Source of the DNA: Asaia bogorensis
Lineage (GTDB): Bacteria; Pseudomonadota; Alphaproteobacteria; Acetobacterales; Acetobacteraceae
Direction of reading: 5' to 3'
Length of the DNA: 64,000 bases
Assembly: GCF_900465345.1 (NCBI RefSeq)
Contig: NZ_UEGO01000004.1
Location: 62,001 to 126,000 of the forward strand
Shown here: positions 7,660 to 16,764 of the stretch, piece after piece
Layout: each line of letters opens with the position of its first letter
Position numbering within the stretch: the first letter of the stretch is position 1
Program-made: the position numbers and the translations under genes
The notes under the pieces: generated by a model
Told to the model about the DNA's origin: nothing
Seen by the model: only the letters and a program-made list of their open reading frames with translations
The model's database searches: none

Positions 7660-9042
7660 ATGGCCAAGCGTCCCACAGCCCGTTTCGTATGTCAGGCCTG
7701 TGGGGCAGTCACCAGCAAATGGTCGGGTCGCTGCGATGCCTGTGGCGAGTGGAACACCATTGTTGAAGAGGCCGTCGAGCCCACCAGTCGTGAAACACGC
7801 AAGCGTGCCGGTCGCCTCACGCTCATGCATCTGGATGGCGATCTCACTCCCCCGCCACGCATCCAGACTTCGATCGCCGAATTCGATCGCGTGCTCGGCG
7901 GCGGTCTCGTTCCGGCCTCTGTTGTGCTGGTGGGCGGTGATCCGGGCATTGGCAAATCCACGCTTCTGCTTCAGGCCACCTGCGCCCTGGCGCAGGCCGG
8001 CCGGCGCGTTCTGTATGTGTCGGGCGAAGAAGCGGTGGACCAGATACGCCTGCGCGCGCGCCGTCTGAAACTCGATGCGCCGACACTCGATCTGGCAGCC
8101 AGTATCAATGTGTCCGAGATTGCAGGTTCGCTGGAGCAGGACCGCGTTCATCATGTGGTAGTTATCGACTCGATCCAGACCATGTGGCTCGAGACCATCG
8201 AGAGCGCGCCGGGCTCTGTCGCTCAGGTGCGCGCCTGCGCTTTTGAGCTGATCCGACTGGCCAAGACGGTCGGGTTCTCGCTCGTTCTGGTCGGTCATGT
8301 CACCAAGGAAGGCGCGTTGGCAGGCCCACGCGTGCTCGAACACATGGTCGATGCCGTCATGTATTTCGAAGGCGATCGCGGTCACCAGTTCCGCATCCTG
8401 CGCGCCGCCAAGAACCGCTTTGGTGCGACAGACGAGATTGGCGTGTTCGCCATGACCGATACAGGACTGACGGAGGTCCCCAACCCCTCGGCCCTGTTTC
8501 TGGCAGAGCGGCGCGGCAATATTGCGGGATCGGCGGTTTTTGCCGGCATGGAGGGTACACGCCCCGTCCTGCTGGAAATTCAGGCCCTTGTCTCGCCCAA
8601 GGCCGGTGAAGGCGCAGCCAGACGTGCAGTGGTCGGATGGGAAACGGCGCGACTGAACATGCTTCTGGCTGTTCTTGAGGCCCGCTGCGGCCTCAAGATG
8701 GCTGGAATGGATGTGCACCTCAACATTGCGGGCGGCCTGCGGATCAGTGAGCCCGCCTGCGATATGGCGGTTGCAGCTGCATTGATCTCGGCCGCGACGG
8801 GCGTACCGACATCGGCGGGCTCAACCTATTTCGGCGAGGTCGGGCTGTCCGGTGAGGTGCGTCAGGTTTCGCAAACGGATCTTCGCCTCAAGGAGGCCCA
8901 GAAACTCGGCTTCGCACAGGCTATCCTCCCCCGGCGTGTGGCCAGCGGAGGTGCTCGCCCGAAACCTCCTGAAGGTCTGGCGCTGAAAGAAATCGGTCAT
9001 CTGAACGATCTGGTGGAGCTGTTCCAGCCGCTTGACGAGTAA
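7660..9042 (+). CDS. radA: DNA repair protein RadA (Sms)
   Basis: The product of 460 residues has the N-terminal zinc finger (Cys11, Cys14, Cys25, Cys28), Walker A GGDPGIGKS at 92-100, the RadA-specific KNRFG motif and a C-terminal Lon-protease-like domain (GMDVHLNIAGGLRI). The ATG at 7660 is preferred over 7651 because GGAAG then lies 9 bases upstream and the protein starts MAKRPTARFVC as in other RadA proteins. RadA is a hexameric helicase that drives branch migration in homologous recombination. Confidence 0.96.
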   Translation: MAKRPTARFVCQACGAVTSKWSGRCDACGEWNTIVEEAVEPTSRETRKRAGRLTLMHLDGDLTPPPRIQTSIAEFDRVLGGGLVPASVVLVGGDPGIGKSTLLLQATCALAQAGRRVLYVSGEEAVDQIRLRARRLKLDAPTLDLAASINVSEIAGSLEQDRVHHVVVIDSIQTMWLETIESAPGSVAQVRACAFELIRLAKTVGFSLVLVGHVTKEGALAGPRVLEHMVDAVMYFEGDRGHQFRILRAAKNRFGATDEIGVFAMTDTGLTEVPNPSALFLAERRGNIAGSAVFAGMEGTRPVLLEIQALVSPKAGEGAARRAVVGWETARLNMLLAVLEARCGLKMAGMDVHLNIAGGLRISEPACDMAVAAALISAATGVPTSAGSTYFGEVGLSGEVRQVSQTDLRLKEAQKLGFAQAILPRRVASGGARPKPPEGLALKEIGHLNDLVELFQPLDE

Positions 9043-9352
9043 GCGCATCGTCCTGAGCCGTCGGGCAATGAGCGTCCGCATAGGATGTGCCGAACAGGTG
9101 CAAAAGACTGCCCGGTAACCGGGGCACCCGCTCCTTTTCAGGCCTCGTGCGCAATCACCGCGCCAGGGTCGGCGTTATGGTAGCGGCAACCTCATAAGCA
9201 CGGGATTTTTGAAAAGCCACGATCATGTGGCCCGAGCAGGACCGCGACACACCTGTTCCCACCGCCCTTGCAAAACCTGTTCAGGCCTGCTTCCTGACCG
9301 GAGAAGAACCGCAACTCAGAACCCGAAAAGGGCGAGGCAGGATTTAGGACGC
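9043..9352. other. Intergenic stretch radA to YigZ-like gene
   Basis: These 310 bases hold no gene I can support. The only structure seen is the imperfect hairpin at 9109-9126. I looked for tRNA, SRP RNA and 6S RNA signatures and found none. Confidence 0.5.
9109..9126 (+). terminator. Possible radA terminator hairpin
   Basis: TGCCCGG and CCGGGGCA form a stem with one bulged base around a TAA loop, 66 bases after the radA stop. There is no T-run, so this is a weak call. Confidence 0.3.
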
Positions 9353-9982
9353 ATGACCCGAACACTGGTGGCTGAAACGCAGCAGGACATTGTGGTCAAG
9401 AAGAGCCTGTTTCGTGTCCATGCTGCGCCGATTGCCCATGAAGCCGAGGCACTGGCTTTTTTCGAGCGCGTGCGTGTGCCAGACGCCACCCATAATTGCT
9501 GGGCATGGCGCATTGGAGGGCGGTATCGCAGCTTCGATGATGGCGAGCCGGGTGGCACGGCTGGACGCCCCATTCTGCAGGCCATCGACTCACAGGAATT
9601 CGACCGGGTGGCGGTCATTGTCGTGCGCTGGTTCGGTGGCATCAAGCTGGGCGCTGGCGGCCTCGTGCGCGCCTATGGCGGGGCAGCGGCTTCCTGCCTG
9701 AAACAGGGCGAGGCGGTTGAGATCGTGCCTATGCAACGTCTTGGCTTTCATGCCTCGTTCAGCCTGCTGCCCATCGTACAGGCCAGGCTGGCGGAGTGGG
9801 AGGCCACTCAGGAGAGCTGCTGCTTCGATGAGACCGGGGCCACGCTCTCGCTCGACATCCCTCTCTCACGCTCCGGGGCTGTGCAGGCTGTTCTGCAGGA
9901 TCTTCTGCGTGGCGGCCCGATCCGCGTGCTGGATGATGATGAGCAGGACCATCCCGGTGACCAGGATAATCCGGTACGATAG
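9353..9982 (+). CDS. YigZ/IMPACT family protein
   Basis: This 209-residue protein belongs to the UPF0029/IMPACT family: THNCWAWRIG, DDGEPGGTAGRPIL and VIVVRWFGGIKLGAGGLVRAY are its N-terminal domain signature, and a short C-terminal UPF0029-type domain follows. The reading frame is open further upstream, but ATG 9353 starts right before the family homology. The molecular role in bacteria is unclear; relatives interact with translation or tRNA metabolism. Confidence 0.88.
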   Translation: MTRTLVAETQQDIVVKKSLFRVHAAPIAHEAEALAFFERVRVPDATHNCWAWRIGGRYRSFDDGEPGGTAGRPILQAIDSQEFDRVAVIVVRWFGGIKLGAGGLVRAYGGAAASCLKQGEAVEIVPMQRLGFHASFSLLPIVQARLAEWEATQESCCFDETGATLSLDIPLSRSGAVQAVLQDLLRGGPIRVLDDDEQDHPGDQDNPVR

Positions 9983-10023
9983 TGGAACATCATGCGGGCG
10001 GTTTGACGCCTCTTCGTTTCCTT

Positions 10024-10055
10024 CCTACGGTAACATATCATGTTACGATCGTAGG
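10024..10055. promoter_or_regulatory. Long inverted repeat just before the peptidase gene
   Basis: Outer arms CCTACG and CGTAGG and inner arms GTAACAT and ATGTTAC surround an ATC centre, with a 3-base bulge (GAT) on the right side. It ends 10 bases before the ATG at 10066, so it would form a 5'-leader hairpin covering the ribosome-binding area, or be a repressor operator. Confidence 0.55.
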
Positions 10056-10065
10056 ATCCTTGTTC

Positions 10066-12189
10066 ATGCCCGTTTTCAGACACGCTGCGGCTCTGGCAGC
10101 TGTTGCCCTCCCCCTTCTGTCTTCCACGGCGCTGGCAGCCCCTGCCAACCCGCTGTTTCAGGCAAGCCCGCTACCCTATCAGGCGCCCCCCTTCGACAAG
10201 ATCAAGGACAGTGATTACGTCCCGGCCTTTGAAAAGGGTATGGCCGACCAGCTGAAGGAAATGCAGGCGATTGCCAATAACAAGGCTGCGCCGACCTTCG
10301 ACAACACCATTGTCGCCATGGAGCGTTCGGGCCAGTTGCTGAACCGCGCCCAGAGCGTGTTCTACGGTGTTTATTCGGCGGACAAGGACGACGCCATGGA
10401 CGCTATCGACAGCAAGGAAGCGCCCAAGCTCAGCCAGCATCAGGACGAGATCTATCTCAATCCCAAGCTCTTCCACCGCGTCAAAACCCTTTATGACAAC
10501 CGCGCCAAGCTGAACCTGAACGCCGAGCAGGCGATGTTGCTGGAGGTTTACTACCAGCAGTTCGTCCATTCGGGCGCTGAGCTGAATCATGCCGACCAGC
10601 AGAAGCTGCGCGCCATCAATACCCAGCTGTCCAAACTCGAAACCGCCTATAATCAGAAGCTGATTGCCAGCGCCAAGGCCGGCGCTCTGGTTGTGGACAA
10701 GAAAGAGGCGCTCGCCGGGCTCGATGACGGCGCCGTTGCTTCTGCCCAGAAGGCCGCCGAAGGGCGCAAGTTGGCAGGTAAATATGTCCTGCCGCTGCAG
10801 AACACGACGCAACAGCCCGATCTCGCGTCTCTGAGCGACCGTAGCACGCGTGAAGCCCTGTTCAACCAGAGCTGGACCCGTGCGGAAAAGGGCGACGCCA
10901 ACGACACCCGCCAGACGATTGCAGAAATCGCCCAGCTGCGCGCCGAAAAGGCCGCCCTGTTCGGTTACCCAAATTACGCTGCCTATACGCTGTATGACCA
11001 GATGGCCAAGACGCCAGCGGCTGTGAACAGCTTCATCCACCAACTCGTGCCGGCAACGGCGGCCGAACAGCATCGTGAGGCTGCAGAGCTGCAAAAGGCC
11101 ATCGGTGAAGATCATCAGAGTTTCACACTCAAGCCGTGGGACTGGAATTACTACGCCGAGCGCGTCCGCAAGCAGAAATTCGACCTCAACCAGAATGACG
11201 TGAAGCCGTATTTCGAGCTGCACACCGTGCTGACAGATGGCGTATTCTATGCAGCGAACCAGCTTTACGGAATCACCTTCGAACCCCGCAAGGACATCCC
11301 GGTCTATAACCCTGATGTCATGGTCTTCGAAGTCAAGGACAAGGACGGCTCGCCGCTTGGCCTGATGTATTTCGACTATTTCAAGCGCGACAACAAATCG
11401 GGTGGCGCCTGGATGTCGAATTTCGTGGGTCAGAGCGACCTGCTGAAAACGCGTCCGGTAATCTATAACGTGGCGAACTTCACCAAGGCGGCGCCCGGCC
11501 AGCCGCAGCTGATCACGTCAGACGATGTGACGACCATGTTCCATGAATTCGGTCATGCGCTGCATGGTCTGTTTGCAAGCCAGACCTACCCCACGCTTTC
11601 CGGTACGGCGGTTGCGCGCGATTTCGTCGAGTTCCCCTCGCAGTTCAACGAGAACTGGGCGATGGACCCGAAGGTGTTCGCCCATTATGCCCGCCACTAC
11701 AAGACCGGCGCCCCGATGCCGGCCGAGCTGGTCGCCAAGATCAAGAAAGCCGCACATTTCAATCAGGGCTATGCACTGGGTGAAATCGTGGCTGCGGCGC
11801 AGCTCGACATGTCATGGCACGGCCTCTCGGCCGATGCGCCGCGTCAGGATGTGGATCAGTTCGAAGCCAAGGCACTCAACGAGACCGGCCTCGATGTCGC
11901 GAACGTTCCGCCGCGCTATCGTTCAAGCTACTTCCTGCATATCTGGGGCAATGGATACTCGGCGGGATATTACGCTTATCTCTGGACCGAAATGCTCGAT
12001 CAGGATGTGTTCTCGTGGTTCCAGTCACATGGCGGCCTGACCCGTGAAAACGGCCAGCGCTTCCGTGACATGATCCTGTCCAAGGGTCACACCATGGATT
12101 ACGGCCCAATGTTCAAGGCCTTCTACGGCAAGGACCCTGAAATCGGTCCGATGCTGGCCCATCGTGGCCTGCTGCCTGACGCGAAGTAA
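10066..12189 (+). CDS. dcp: Exported M3-family peptidyl-dipeptidase (Dcp type)
   Basis: This 707-residue zinc metallopeptidase carries HEFGHALH at residues 493-500, the HExxH zinc site of M3 thimet/Dcp enzymes, and has the usual full Dcp length. A signal peptide (FRHAAALAAVALPLLSSTALA, cut near residue 23) makes it periplasmic, as for exported Dcp homologues; ATG 10066 gives this peptide directly, while the open frame upstream does not look coding. It would remove C-terminal dipeptides from peptides. It stands alone between a leader hairpin and a strong terminator. Confidence 0.92.
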   Translation: MPVFRHAAALAAVALPLLSSTALAAPANPLFQASPLPYQAPPFDKIKDSDYVPAFEKGMADQLKEMQAIANNKAAPTFDNTIVAMERSGQLLNRAQSVFYGVYSADKDDAMDAIDSKEAPKLSQHQDEIYLNPKLFHRVKTLYDNRAKLNLNAEQAMLLEVYYQQFVHSGAELNHADQQKLRAINTQLSKLETAYNQKLIASAKAGALVVDKKEALAGLDDGAVASAQKAAEGRKLAGKYVLPLQNTTQQPDLASLSDRSTREALFNQSWTRAEKGDANDTRQTIAEIAQLRAEKAALFGYPNYAAYTLYDQMAKTPAAVNSFIHQLVPATAAEQHREAAELQKAIGEDHQSFTLKPWDWNYYAERVRKQKFDLNQNDVKPYFELHTVLTDGVFYAANQLYGITFEPRKDIPVYNPDVMVFEVKDKDGSPLGLMYFDYFKRDNKSGGAWMSNFVGQSDLLKTRPVIYNVANFTKAAPGQPQLITSDDVTTMFHEFGHALHGLFASQTYPTLSGTAVARDFVEFPSQFNENWAMDPKVFAHYARHYKTGAPMPAELVAKIKKAAHFNQGYALGEIVAAAQLDMSWHGLSADAPRQDVDQFEAKALNETGLDVANVPPRYRSSYFLHIWGNGYSAGYYAYLWTEMLDQDVFSWFQSHGGLTRENGQRFRDMILSKGHTMDYGPMFKAFYGKDPEIGPMLAHRGLLPDAK

Positions 12190-12197
12190 AACATATC

Positions 12198-12232
12198 TCC
12201 CGGCTCTCATAGCGATACAATGAGAGCCGGGA
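12198..12232 (+). terminator. Terminator hairpin after dcp
   Basis: A perfect 13-bp stem (TCCCGGCTCTCAT with ATGAGAGCCGGGA) and a 9-base loop lie 8 bases after the dcp stop. No T-run follows. Confidence 0.75.
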
Positions 12233-12373
12233 CGCCGGGTCAATCATTCGACCGGCAATGCCTACCCAATTGTCGGCCCCGCATCAGCAACGCCAATCGC
12301 CCTGAGCTATTCGTCACAGAGGCGTGCCTTTTCCTGCCGATGTGAAGACGCAAACAGCGCTCACAAGAGACGC

Positions 12374-13819
12374 TCACGCTGAGTGCCTTACCGGCGACGG
12401 AAGAGATGTCACGACGACATAAGGCCCACCTGCCAGAACTTCTATCGACAATCTGGAAACACCCTCATGCCGACGCTGGGGCAGTGGCAGATAGGCGTTG
12501 CCTTTCGTCCATCGCATGTTTCCGGCGCTTTCATCCTGCCAGCCGGGCAGGGACGCGCCCTCCTGATGAATCCGCACAGGAATTGAAACACCACCTTCCT
12601 CTATGGTCACCGCACTAACCAGAATACCGAGCAGGCGCCGGTCATCCATATAAGGACCGAGCGCGTCGCAGGGTCTGCTGGCGTGGCTCATCAGATGAAC
12701 CGACTTCACCTGATGTGGGAGCGGAAAATGCACGACGCCCAGCGCATCAATCTGACCTTCGAGATTGGCGCCCCTGTCGGTAATCAGATACAGCCCATGA
12801 TCGAACGTCACCTGCAAAGGGGTTTCCCGTACGGTCATGCCCAGCATTGCGGCACGTTCCTGGAATTCCCTGAACAATGGCTCGACGAAATCGCGTGCCG
12901 TATTCAGCGGTGCAGCAGCGTGAGACCAGTCCGTGGCCAGACGCTGAGGAAGGGACTGGGTCGGGTTATACAGCCGACGCTCGTGACCCTCATCGAGAAA
13001 TGTCTCACTCAACGCACCATCTGCCCTGATAACCGAATGCGGATCGGTTTCGATATGGTAGTAATTGAACGAGGTAATCGTCTTGTCGTAATAGATCGAC
13101 TGCCCGTTCACCAGCATACGCACCGGGACAAAACACCCCTTGAGATACAGACAATGCTCTGCTGTGATCAGCATGTCCTTGAACGGCACATCATCTGCCA
13201 GAGCGCCCCGACAAACCCTGACCGGCCAGCCTGCCAGATCGTCCGGCAAGCCGGGCTTTACATTGGCCTGACCGCAACCGATGGCCCTGATGGACTTCAA
13301 AGAAGGCAATTCTGTCTCATACCCAGGCAGAACGTCACCGATCTTCAGGTTCTCGATAGGTACATAGCCTTCTGATGTCTCAATAAGCGTTCCCGGCAGA
13401 TAGCATGATTCGAACTCGACACGACCTGAATATGATCCCATGTAATTTTCCAGATCGCTGATAGCGATTGGCTGGTTCATATATTCAACGGAAATATCAA
13501 AATAATTTCTCGGTATATATATGGTTATCCCATTCTCCTGACCTTCAGGAATATAATGTATGACGGTGATGTATGAACCGGTAAAAGTTATCGTTGTTCG
13601 TGAACATTCGCTGGGATTGATGAGAATAGAAAAATCACCTGTCACATAAAATGGATTCAATGCCATTCCAGTCGATGGATCCGGTATTGTGTCGTTGCAC
13701 CCATCAAAAACCAAACGGGCATCTGGTGGTGATCCGGTGAAATAATAAACGTAATTCCAGTAAGTTGGACCAAAATTTCTAGTATTAAGATCGCCACCAA
13801 AGGTCCTGTTGATCTGCAT
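12374..13819 (-). CDS. Hint (Hedgehog/intein) domain protein
   Basis: The 481-residue protein has an AT-rich-encoded N-terminal region of about 138 residues with no recognised fold, then a Hint_2 domain starting at Cys139 (SCYLPGTLIETSEGYVPIENL, block A of Hint). A block TAEHCLYLKGCFVPV follows about 100 residues later. A C-terminal region of about 190 residues follows the Hint core. Hint domains self-process at the N-terminal Cys, and this architecture is frequent in acetic acid bacteria, often in secreted proteins. There is no signal peptide. GGGAG lies 8 bases before the start. The substrate or partner is unknown. Confidence 0.8.
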   Translation of the reverse strand: MQINRTFGGDLNTRNFGPTYWNYVYYFTGSPPDARLVFDGCNDTIPDPSTGMALNPFYVTGDFSILINPSECSRTTITFTGSYITVIHYIPEGQENGITIYIPRNYFDISVEYMNQPIAISDLENYMGSYSGRVEFESCYLPGTLIETSEGYVPIENLKIGDVLPGYETELPSLKSIRAIGCGQANVKPGLPDDLAGWPVRVCRGALADDVPFKDMLITAEHCLYLKGCFVPVRMLVNGQSIYYDKTITSFNYYHIETDPHSVIRADGALSETFLDEGHERRLYNPTQSLPQRLATDWSHAAAPLNTARDFVEPLFREFQERAAMLGMTVRETPLQVTFDHGLYLITDRGANLEGQIDALGVVHFPLPHQVKSVHLMSHASRPCDALGPYMDDRRLLGILVSAVTIEEGGVSIPVRIHQEGASLPGWQDESAGNMRWTKGNAYLPLPQRRHEGVSRLSIEVLAGGPYVVVTSLPSPVRHSA

Positions 13820-13845
13820 TTCTTATACTCCCATTAGGTGGAGAA

Positions 13846-13875
13846 ATTAGAACAGATCAATACGAATATAGTCAA
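13846..13875 (-). promoter_or_regulatory. Candidate promoter of the Hint gene
   Basis: On the minus strand TTGACT is followed after 18 bases by TCTAAT, about 27 bases before the start codon. The surrounding 150 bases are much more AT-rich than the rest of the window. Confidence 0.4.
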
Positions 13876-13979
13876 TAACTTCTCGTGCTATAGCAAATTT
13901 ATAGATGGATTTTTTAGGTATATGCAAATATTATTACATACTTGTTTGCATAGAGATAACCACCTCTTTGTCAGTTTAT

Positions 13980-14978
13980 TTACATTTTACATTCATCCAG
14001 CAGCTTGCGGGGATCGCGCGGTGTTTGAAAATAGCTTTCGGGATAAACGGACGGGGAGACGGATCTGAATTTGGCGGAAAGGAGTGCCGGACCATCATGT
14101 TTCAACAGATCAAGCAGAATGCGGTTCGACAATCTCTGCGCCACAACGTGCGAGTCAGGCTGGCCGTCAGGTGATTCAGGGACACCATGTTTTTGTGCCG
14201 GGAAGGCAAAGATACTGTTGGAGATGACAGACACCTCAAGAAAGGGAACATGCAGGACCGTTGCGGCAAGATTCGAGTACCAGTCCCCATCTTCGTCTAT
14301 CTCATGAAAAACCTTCATCGTGGCTTGGGTATACGCCACATTGTCGGACCAGATTTCAGATGTACCCTGAATGCCGTAGTAGAAAATCTGCGGTTGCCTG
14401 TCACTGCGAACGGGAGCGAGGAAATCCGGTAGGGTCGTCTGCGTTGCCACGCGTTTTGCAGAACAGGCCAGCATCGCCAGCAGACCCGGATCGGCTTGGA
14501 ATGCACCTGTCAGGGTTTGCCCCGAATGTGCATCCTTGAACTCGCCGCCCTCCATATGGCCGTCAGGCGCCAGATAGTAATTGCCATGATTCACGTTCCG
14601 GGCACCCAGAACGATATCGCCGATCGACATTTCACCCTTTGGCTGGTGGCCTCCCGATGTTCCGGGGTAGAGCAGCACGCGTACGTTGAAATCGTGCAGC
14701 ATGGATGTTGCCTCGATCGCACGCAGCACTTCGCCGGGTGCGGGCTGCACGATCATCACGACAGGCACACCGTCTATTTTGCCAGTCATGAAATCGAATG
14801 CCCCGTCGGAGACATGCCCGCGTGCCGCAAGGGCATTCAGAAGCAACCCATAATCGGCTGGCAGTTTCGGAATGACGATCCCCAGCCTCGGGGTCGCATC
14901 ATAGGCCGGAACGGGAGCCGCATGCGCAACCCCCATACCACCAAGCAGGCAAGACAATAAAATACGTAGCGGCTTCAT
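13980..14978 (-). CDS. Exported nucleoside phosphorylase/nucleosidase-like protein
   Basis: The protein of 332 residues starts MKPLRILLSCLLGG with a signal peptide ending AHA. The mature part follows the PNP/MTAN fold: RLGIVIPKLPADY, VLLYPGTSGGHQPKGEMSIGDIVLG (compare GTAGG...GD-VV of nucleosidases) and a VPFLEVSVISN strand near the end. The region normally reading D-M-E-x-A reads EIDEDGDWYSN, so the catalytic geometry may differ. An open frame extends 20 codons upstream, but the ATG at 14978 gives a clean signal peptide. Likely a periplasmic purine nucleosidase or a sensor derived from one. Confidence 0.75.
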   Translation of the reverse strand: MKPLRILLSCLLGGMGVAHAAPVPAYDATPRLGIVIPKLPADYGLLLNALAARGHVSDGAFDFMTGKIDGVPVVMIVQPAPGEVLRAIEATSMLHDFNVRVLLYPGTSGGHQPKGEMSIGDIVLGARNVNHGNYYLAPDGHMEGGEFKDAHSGQTLTGAFQADPGLLAMLACSAKRVATQTTLPDFLAPVRSDRQPQIFYYGIQGTSEIWSDNVAYTQATMKVFHEIDEDGDWYSNLAATVLHVPFLEVSVISNSIFAFPAQKHGVPESPDGQPDSHVVAQRLSNRILLDLLKHDGPALLSAKFRSVSPSVYPESYFQTPRDPRKLLDECKM

Positions 14979-15383
14979 GGTCGCCTCATGGAAACAGGTA
15001 GAGTTCGGGTCGGAACGAGCCTTGTGCCGCCCCTGCACAGAGAAAGCATATCAGCAGGATCTTGCCGGATATTCAAATCGCCAGCGTTACAAACCGGTAG
15101 CCTCGTGCGATCCTGACCCGATATATCGCCGCTGTCCGCCGAAGGGCCGACAGCGGCAGAGACCGCCCCCCGGTAACCAGCTTGGAAACCACCCATTCTG
15201 CAAGAAACCGGTTCTGCTTAATACCGAATGAGACAGTGCCGCCAAATCATCACATCGCGACGGAAGTCACCTAATCATATGGTAGCGTGGTCAGCATATG
15301 CGGGCAGGCCAGCAGTGTCACCACTATCGCGGTGCAGGACATCATGTCGCCAGCCTCGCAAGGGCAGGACCATGTGCCTCTCT
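14979..15383. other. Intergenic stretch zapE to nucleosidase-like gene
   Basis: No gene is seen in these 405 bases. A 9-bp hairpin (GCCGCTGTC at 15128-15136 with GACAGCGGC at 15149-15157) could end zapE transcription on the minus strand. Confidence 0.5.
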
Positions 15384-16517
15384 TTACCCTTCCGCCTCAT
15401 GCATCCAGCCATTCGAGCGCATCTCATCCAGACGCGAGGCTGTCCGCTCGAACGCCTTTGCATTTTCGCCGGTCTGGTACAGCGCCTCCGGCTCAGCTGC
15501 TGCACTCGCAAACAACGCCGTGTGGTTTTCATACATGACATCGACCAGCGTGATGAAACGCCGCGCCTTGTCAAACTGATCCGGCACAAGGGCGGGGATC
15601 CCCTCGATGAAAAGCGTGCGAAACCTGCCCACAATGGCCAGATAATCGGCTGGCCCAAGTGCCTCGCCGCACAAGGCCTCGAAGGTAAACCACGCCACGT
15701 CACCGTTGCATGCCGGGACGCTTATGTGACGTGATCCAATGGCTACAGAACCGGGTTCGGCACGGGTATCGGTCAGGGTTTCAAAGCGCTGTCGCAGATG
15801 CGCACGGTTTTCTTCCGAATCCGGAACAAGCCATGTCTGTGCATCGATCTCGCGTCCCCGGCGATAATCGCGGGCGGAGTCCAGCGTCATTACCGTCATG
15901 CAGCCTGCAAAGGCCTCTAGATAGGGCCGCATGGTTGCACGGTTCTGAACCTGATGCTTCATCAGGTCGACAGGGGCTGTGTTGGATGTCGCGACAACCA
16001 CAGTCCCCAATGCCATGACCCGGTCGAGCAGACGCAGGACAAGCACAGCGTCGGACATATCGTTGATCTGGAATTCGTCGAAGCAGAGCAGCTCATATTG
16101 TTCATGAATCCGGTCCGCCAGCTCGTGCACCGGGTCCTCACGGCGCTCGGCCCGGCTCTGCCCCTTGTGCAGGGCGCGAAGCACCTCCTGCATGAACACA
16201 TGAAAATGGATACGCCGCTTTTTGGTGAGACTGACCTCGCGGCAGAACAGATCCATGAGCATGGTCTTGCCCCGTCCCACCTGCCCGACAAGATAAAGCC
16301 CGCGGATCGGCTCCGGCTTGCGTCTGGCAAGACGGGAGAACAGCCCCGGTTTTGCTCCTTCGCGCGCCAGGAGCGCCTGCGCGAGACGGTCCAGAGCAAG
16401 TGCGGCCTCCCGCTGCGCGGCATCGGCCTCGATCTGCCCCTGATCGACAAGACGTTGATAGGCGCCAAATACCGTGCTGGTCGTCGAGGAAGGCGGGGCG
16501 AAACTCACGTCAGACAT
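15384..16517 (-). CDS. zapE: Cell division protein ZapE (AFG1-like ATPase)
   Basis: The 377-residue P-loop ATPase has Walker A GQVGRGKTMLMD, HFHVFMQEV, Walker B LLCFDEFQINDMSDAVL and ATSNTAP, all hallmarks of the ZapE/Lac1/AFG1 family. In E. coli ZapE associates with the Z-ring during stress. GAGAGAG precedes the ATG. In many alphaproteobacteria zapE lies near sdh or mdh, and here it is divergent from sdhC. Confidence 0.93.
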   Translation of the reverse strand: MSDVSFAPPSSTTSTVFGAYQRLVDQGQIEADAAQREAALALDRLAQALLAREGAKPGLFSRLARRKPEPIRGLYLVGQVGRGKTMLMDLFCREVSLTKKRRIHFHVFMQEVLRALHKGQSRAERREDPVHELADRIHEQYELLCFDEFQINDMSDAVLVLRLLDRVMALGTVVVATSNTAPVDLMKHQVQNRATMRPYLEAFAGCMTVMTLDSARDYRRGREIDAQTWLVPDSEENRAHLRQRFETLTDTRAEPGSVAIGSRHISVPACNGDVAWFTFEALCGEALGPADYLAIVGRFRTLFIEGIPALVPDQFDKARRFITLVDVMYENHTALFASAAAEPEALYQTGENAKAFERTASRLDEMRSNGWMHEAEG

Positions 16518-16764
16518 CGAACTCTCTCTTGTCGCGCATTACGGGTTTGTGCCCCCCTCCTAACACGCCCTCGAACAGAACGCGCCCCTTGTGAAATGTC
16601 ACGCATTGGTGAGGCGCAATATCGGAAAAAACGGGCCAAATCCGTAACATACAAGACAAAATCAGTGCCAATTCTCACATCAATATGCACATGACGAACC
16701 ATCTGAATGAGACTATGTGGGTAATGTATCGCCCAGCCCGAACACAGAATTCAGAGGTATCGCC

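Noticed and set aside
7447-8718. 423-codon open frame antisense to radA
   Set aside because: It is the complement of a conserved gene in GC-rich DNA, has no recognisable domain and no own ribosome site.
9090-9200. Possible structured RNA after radA
   Set aside because: Only a short imperfect hairpin is visible; tRNA, SRP RNA and 6S features are missing.
10171-11223. 350-codon open frame antisense to dcp
   Set aside because: Shadow frame of the conserved peptidase with no family match.
13838-14068. 76-codon frame in the AT-rich spacer
   Set aside because: It runs into the complement of the nucleosidase-like gene, has no ribosome site and no family features.
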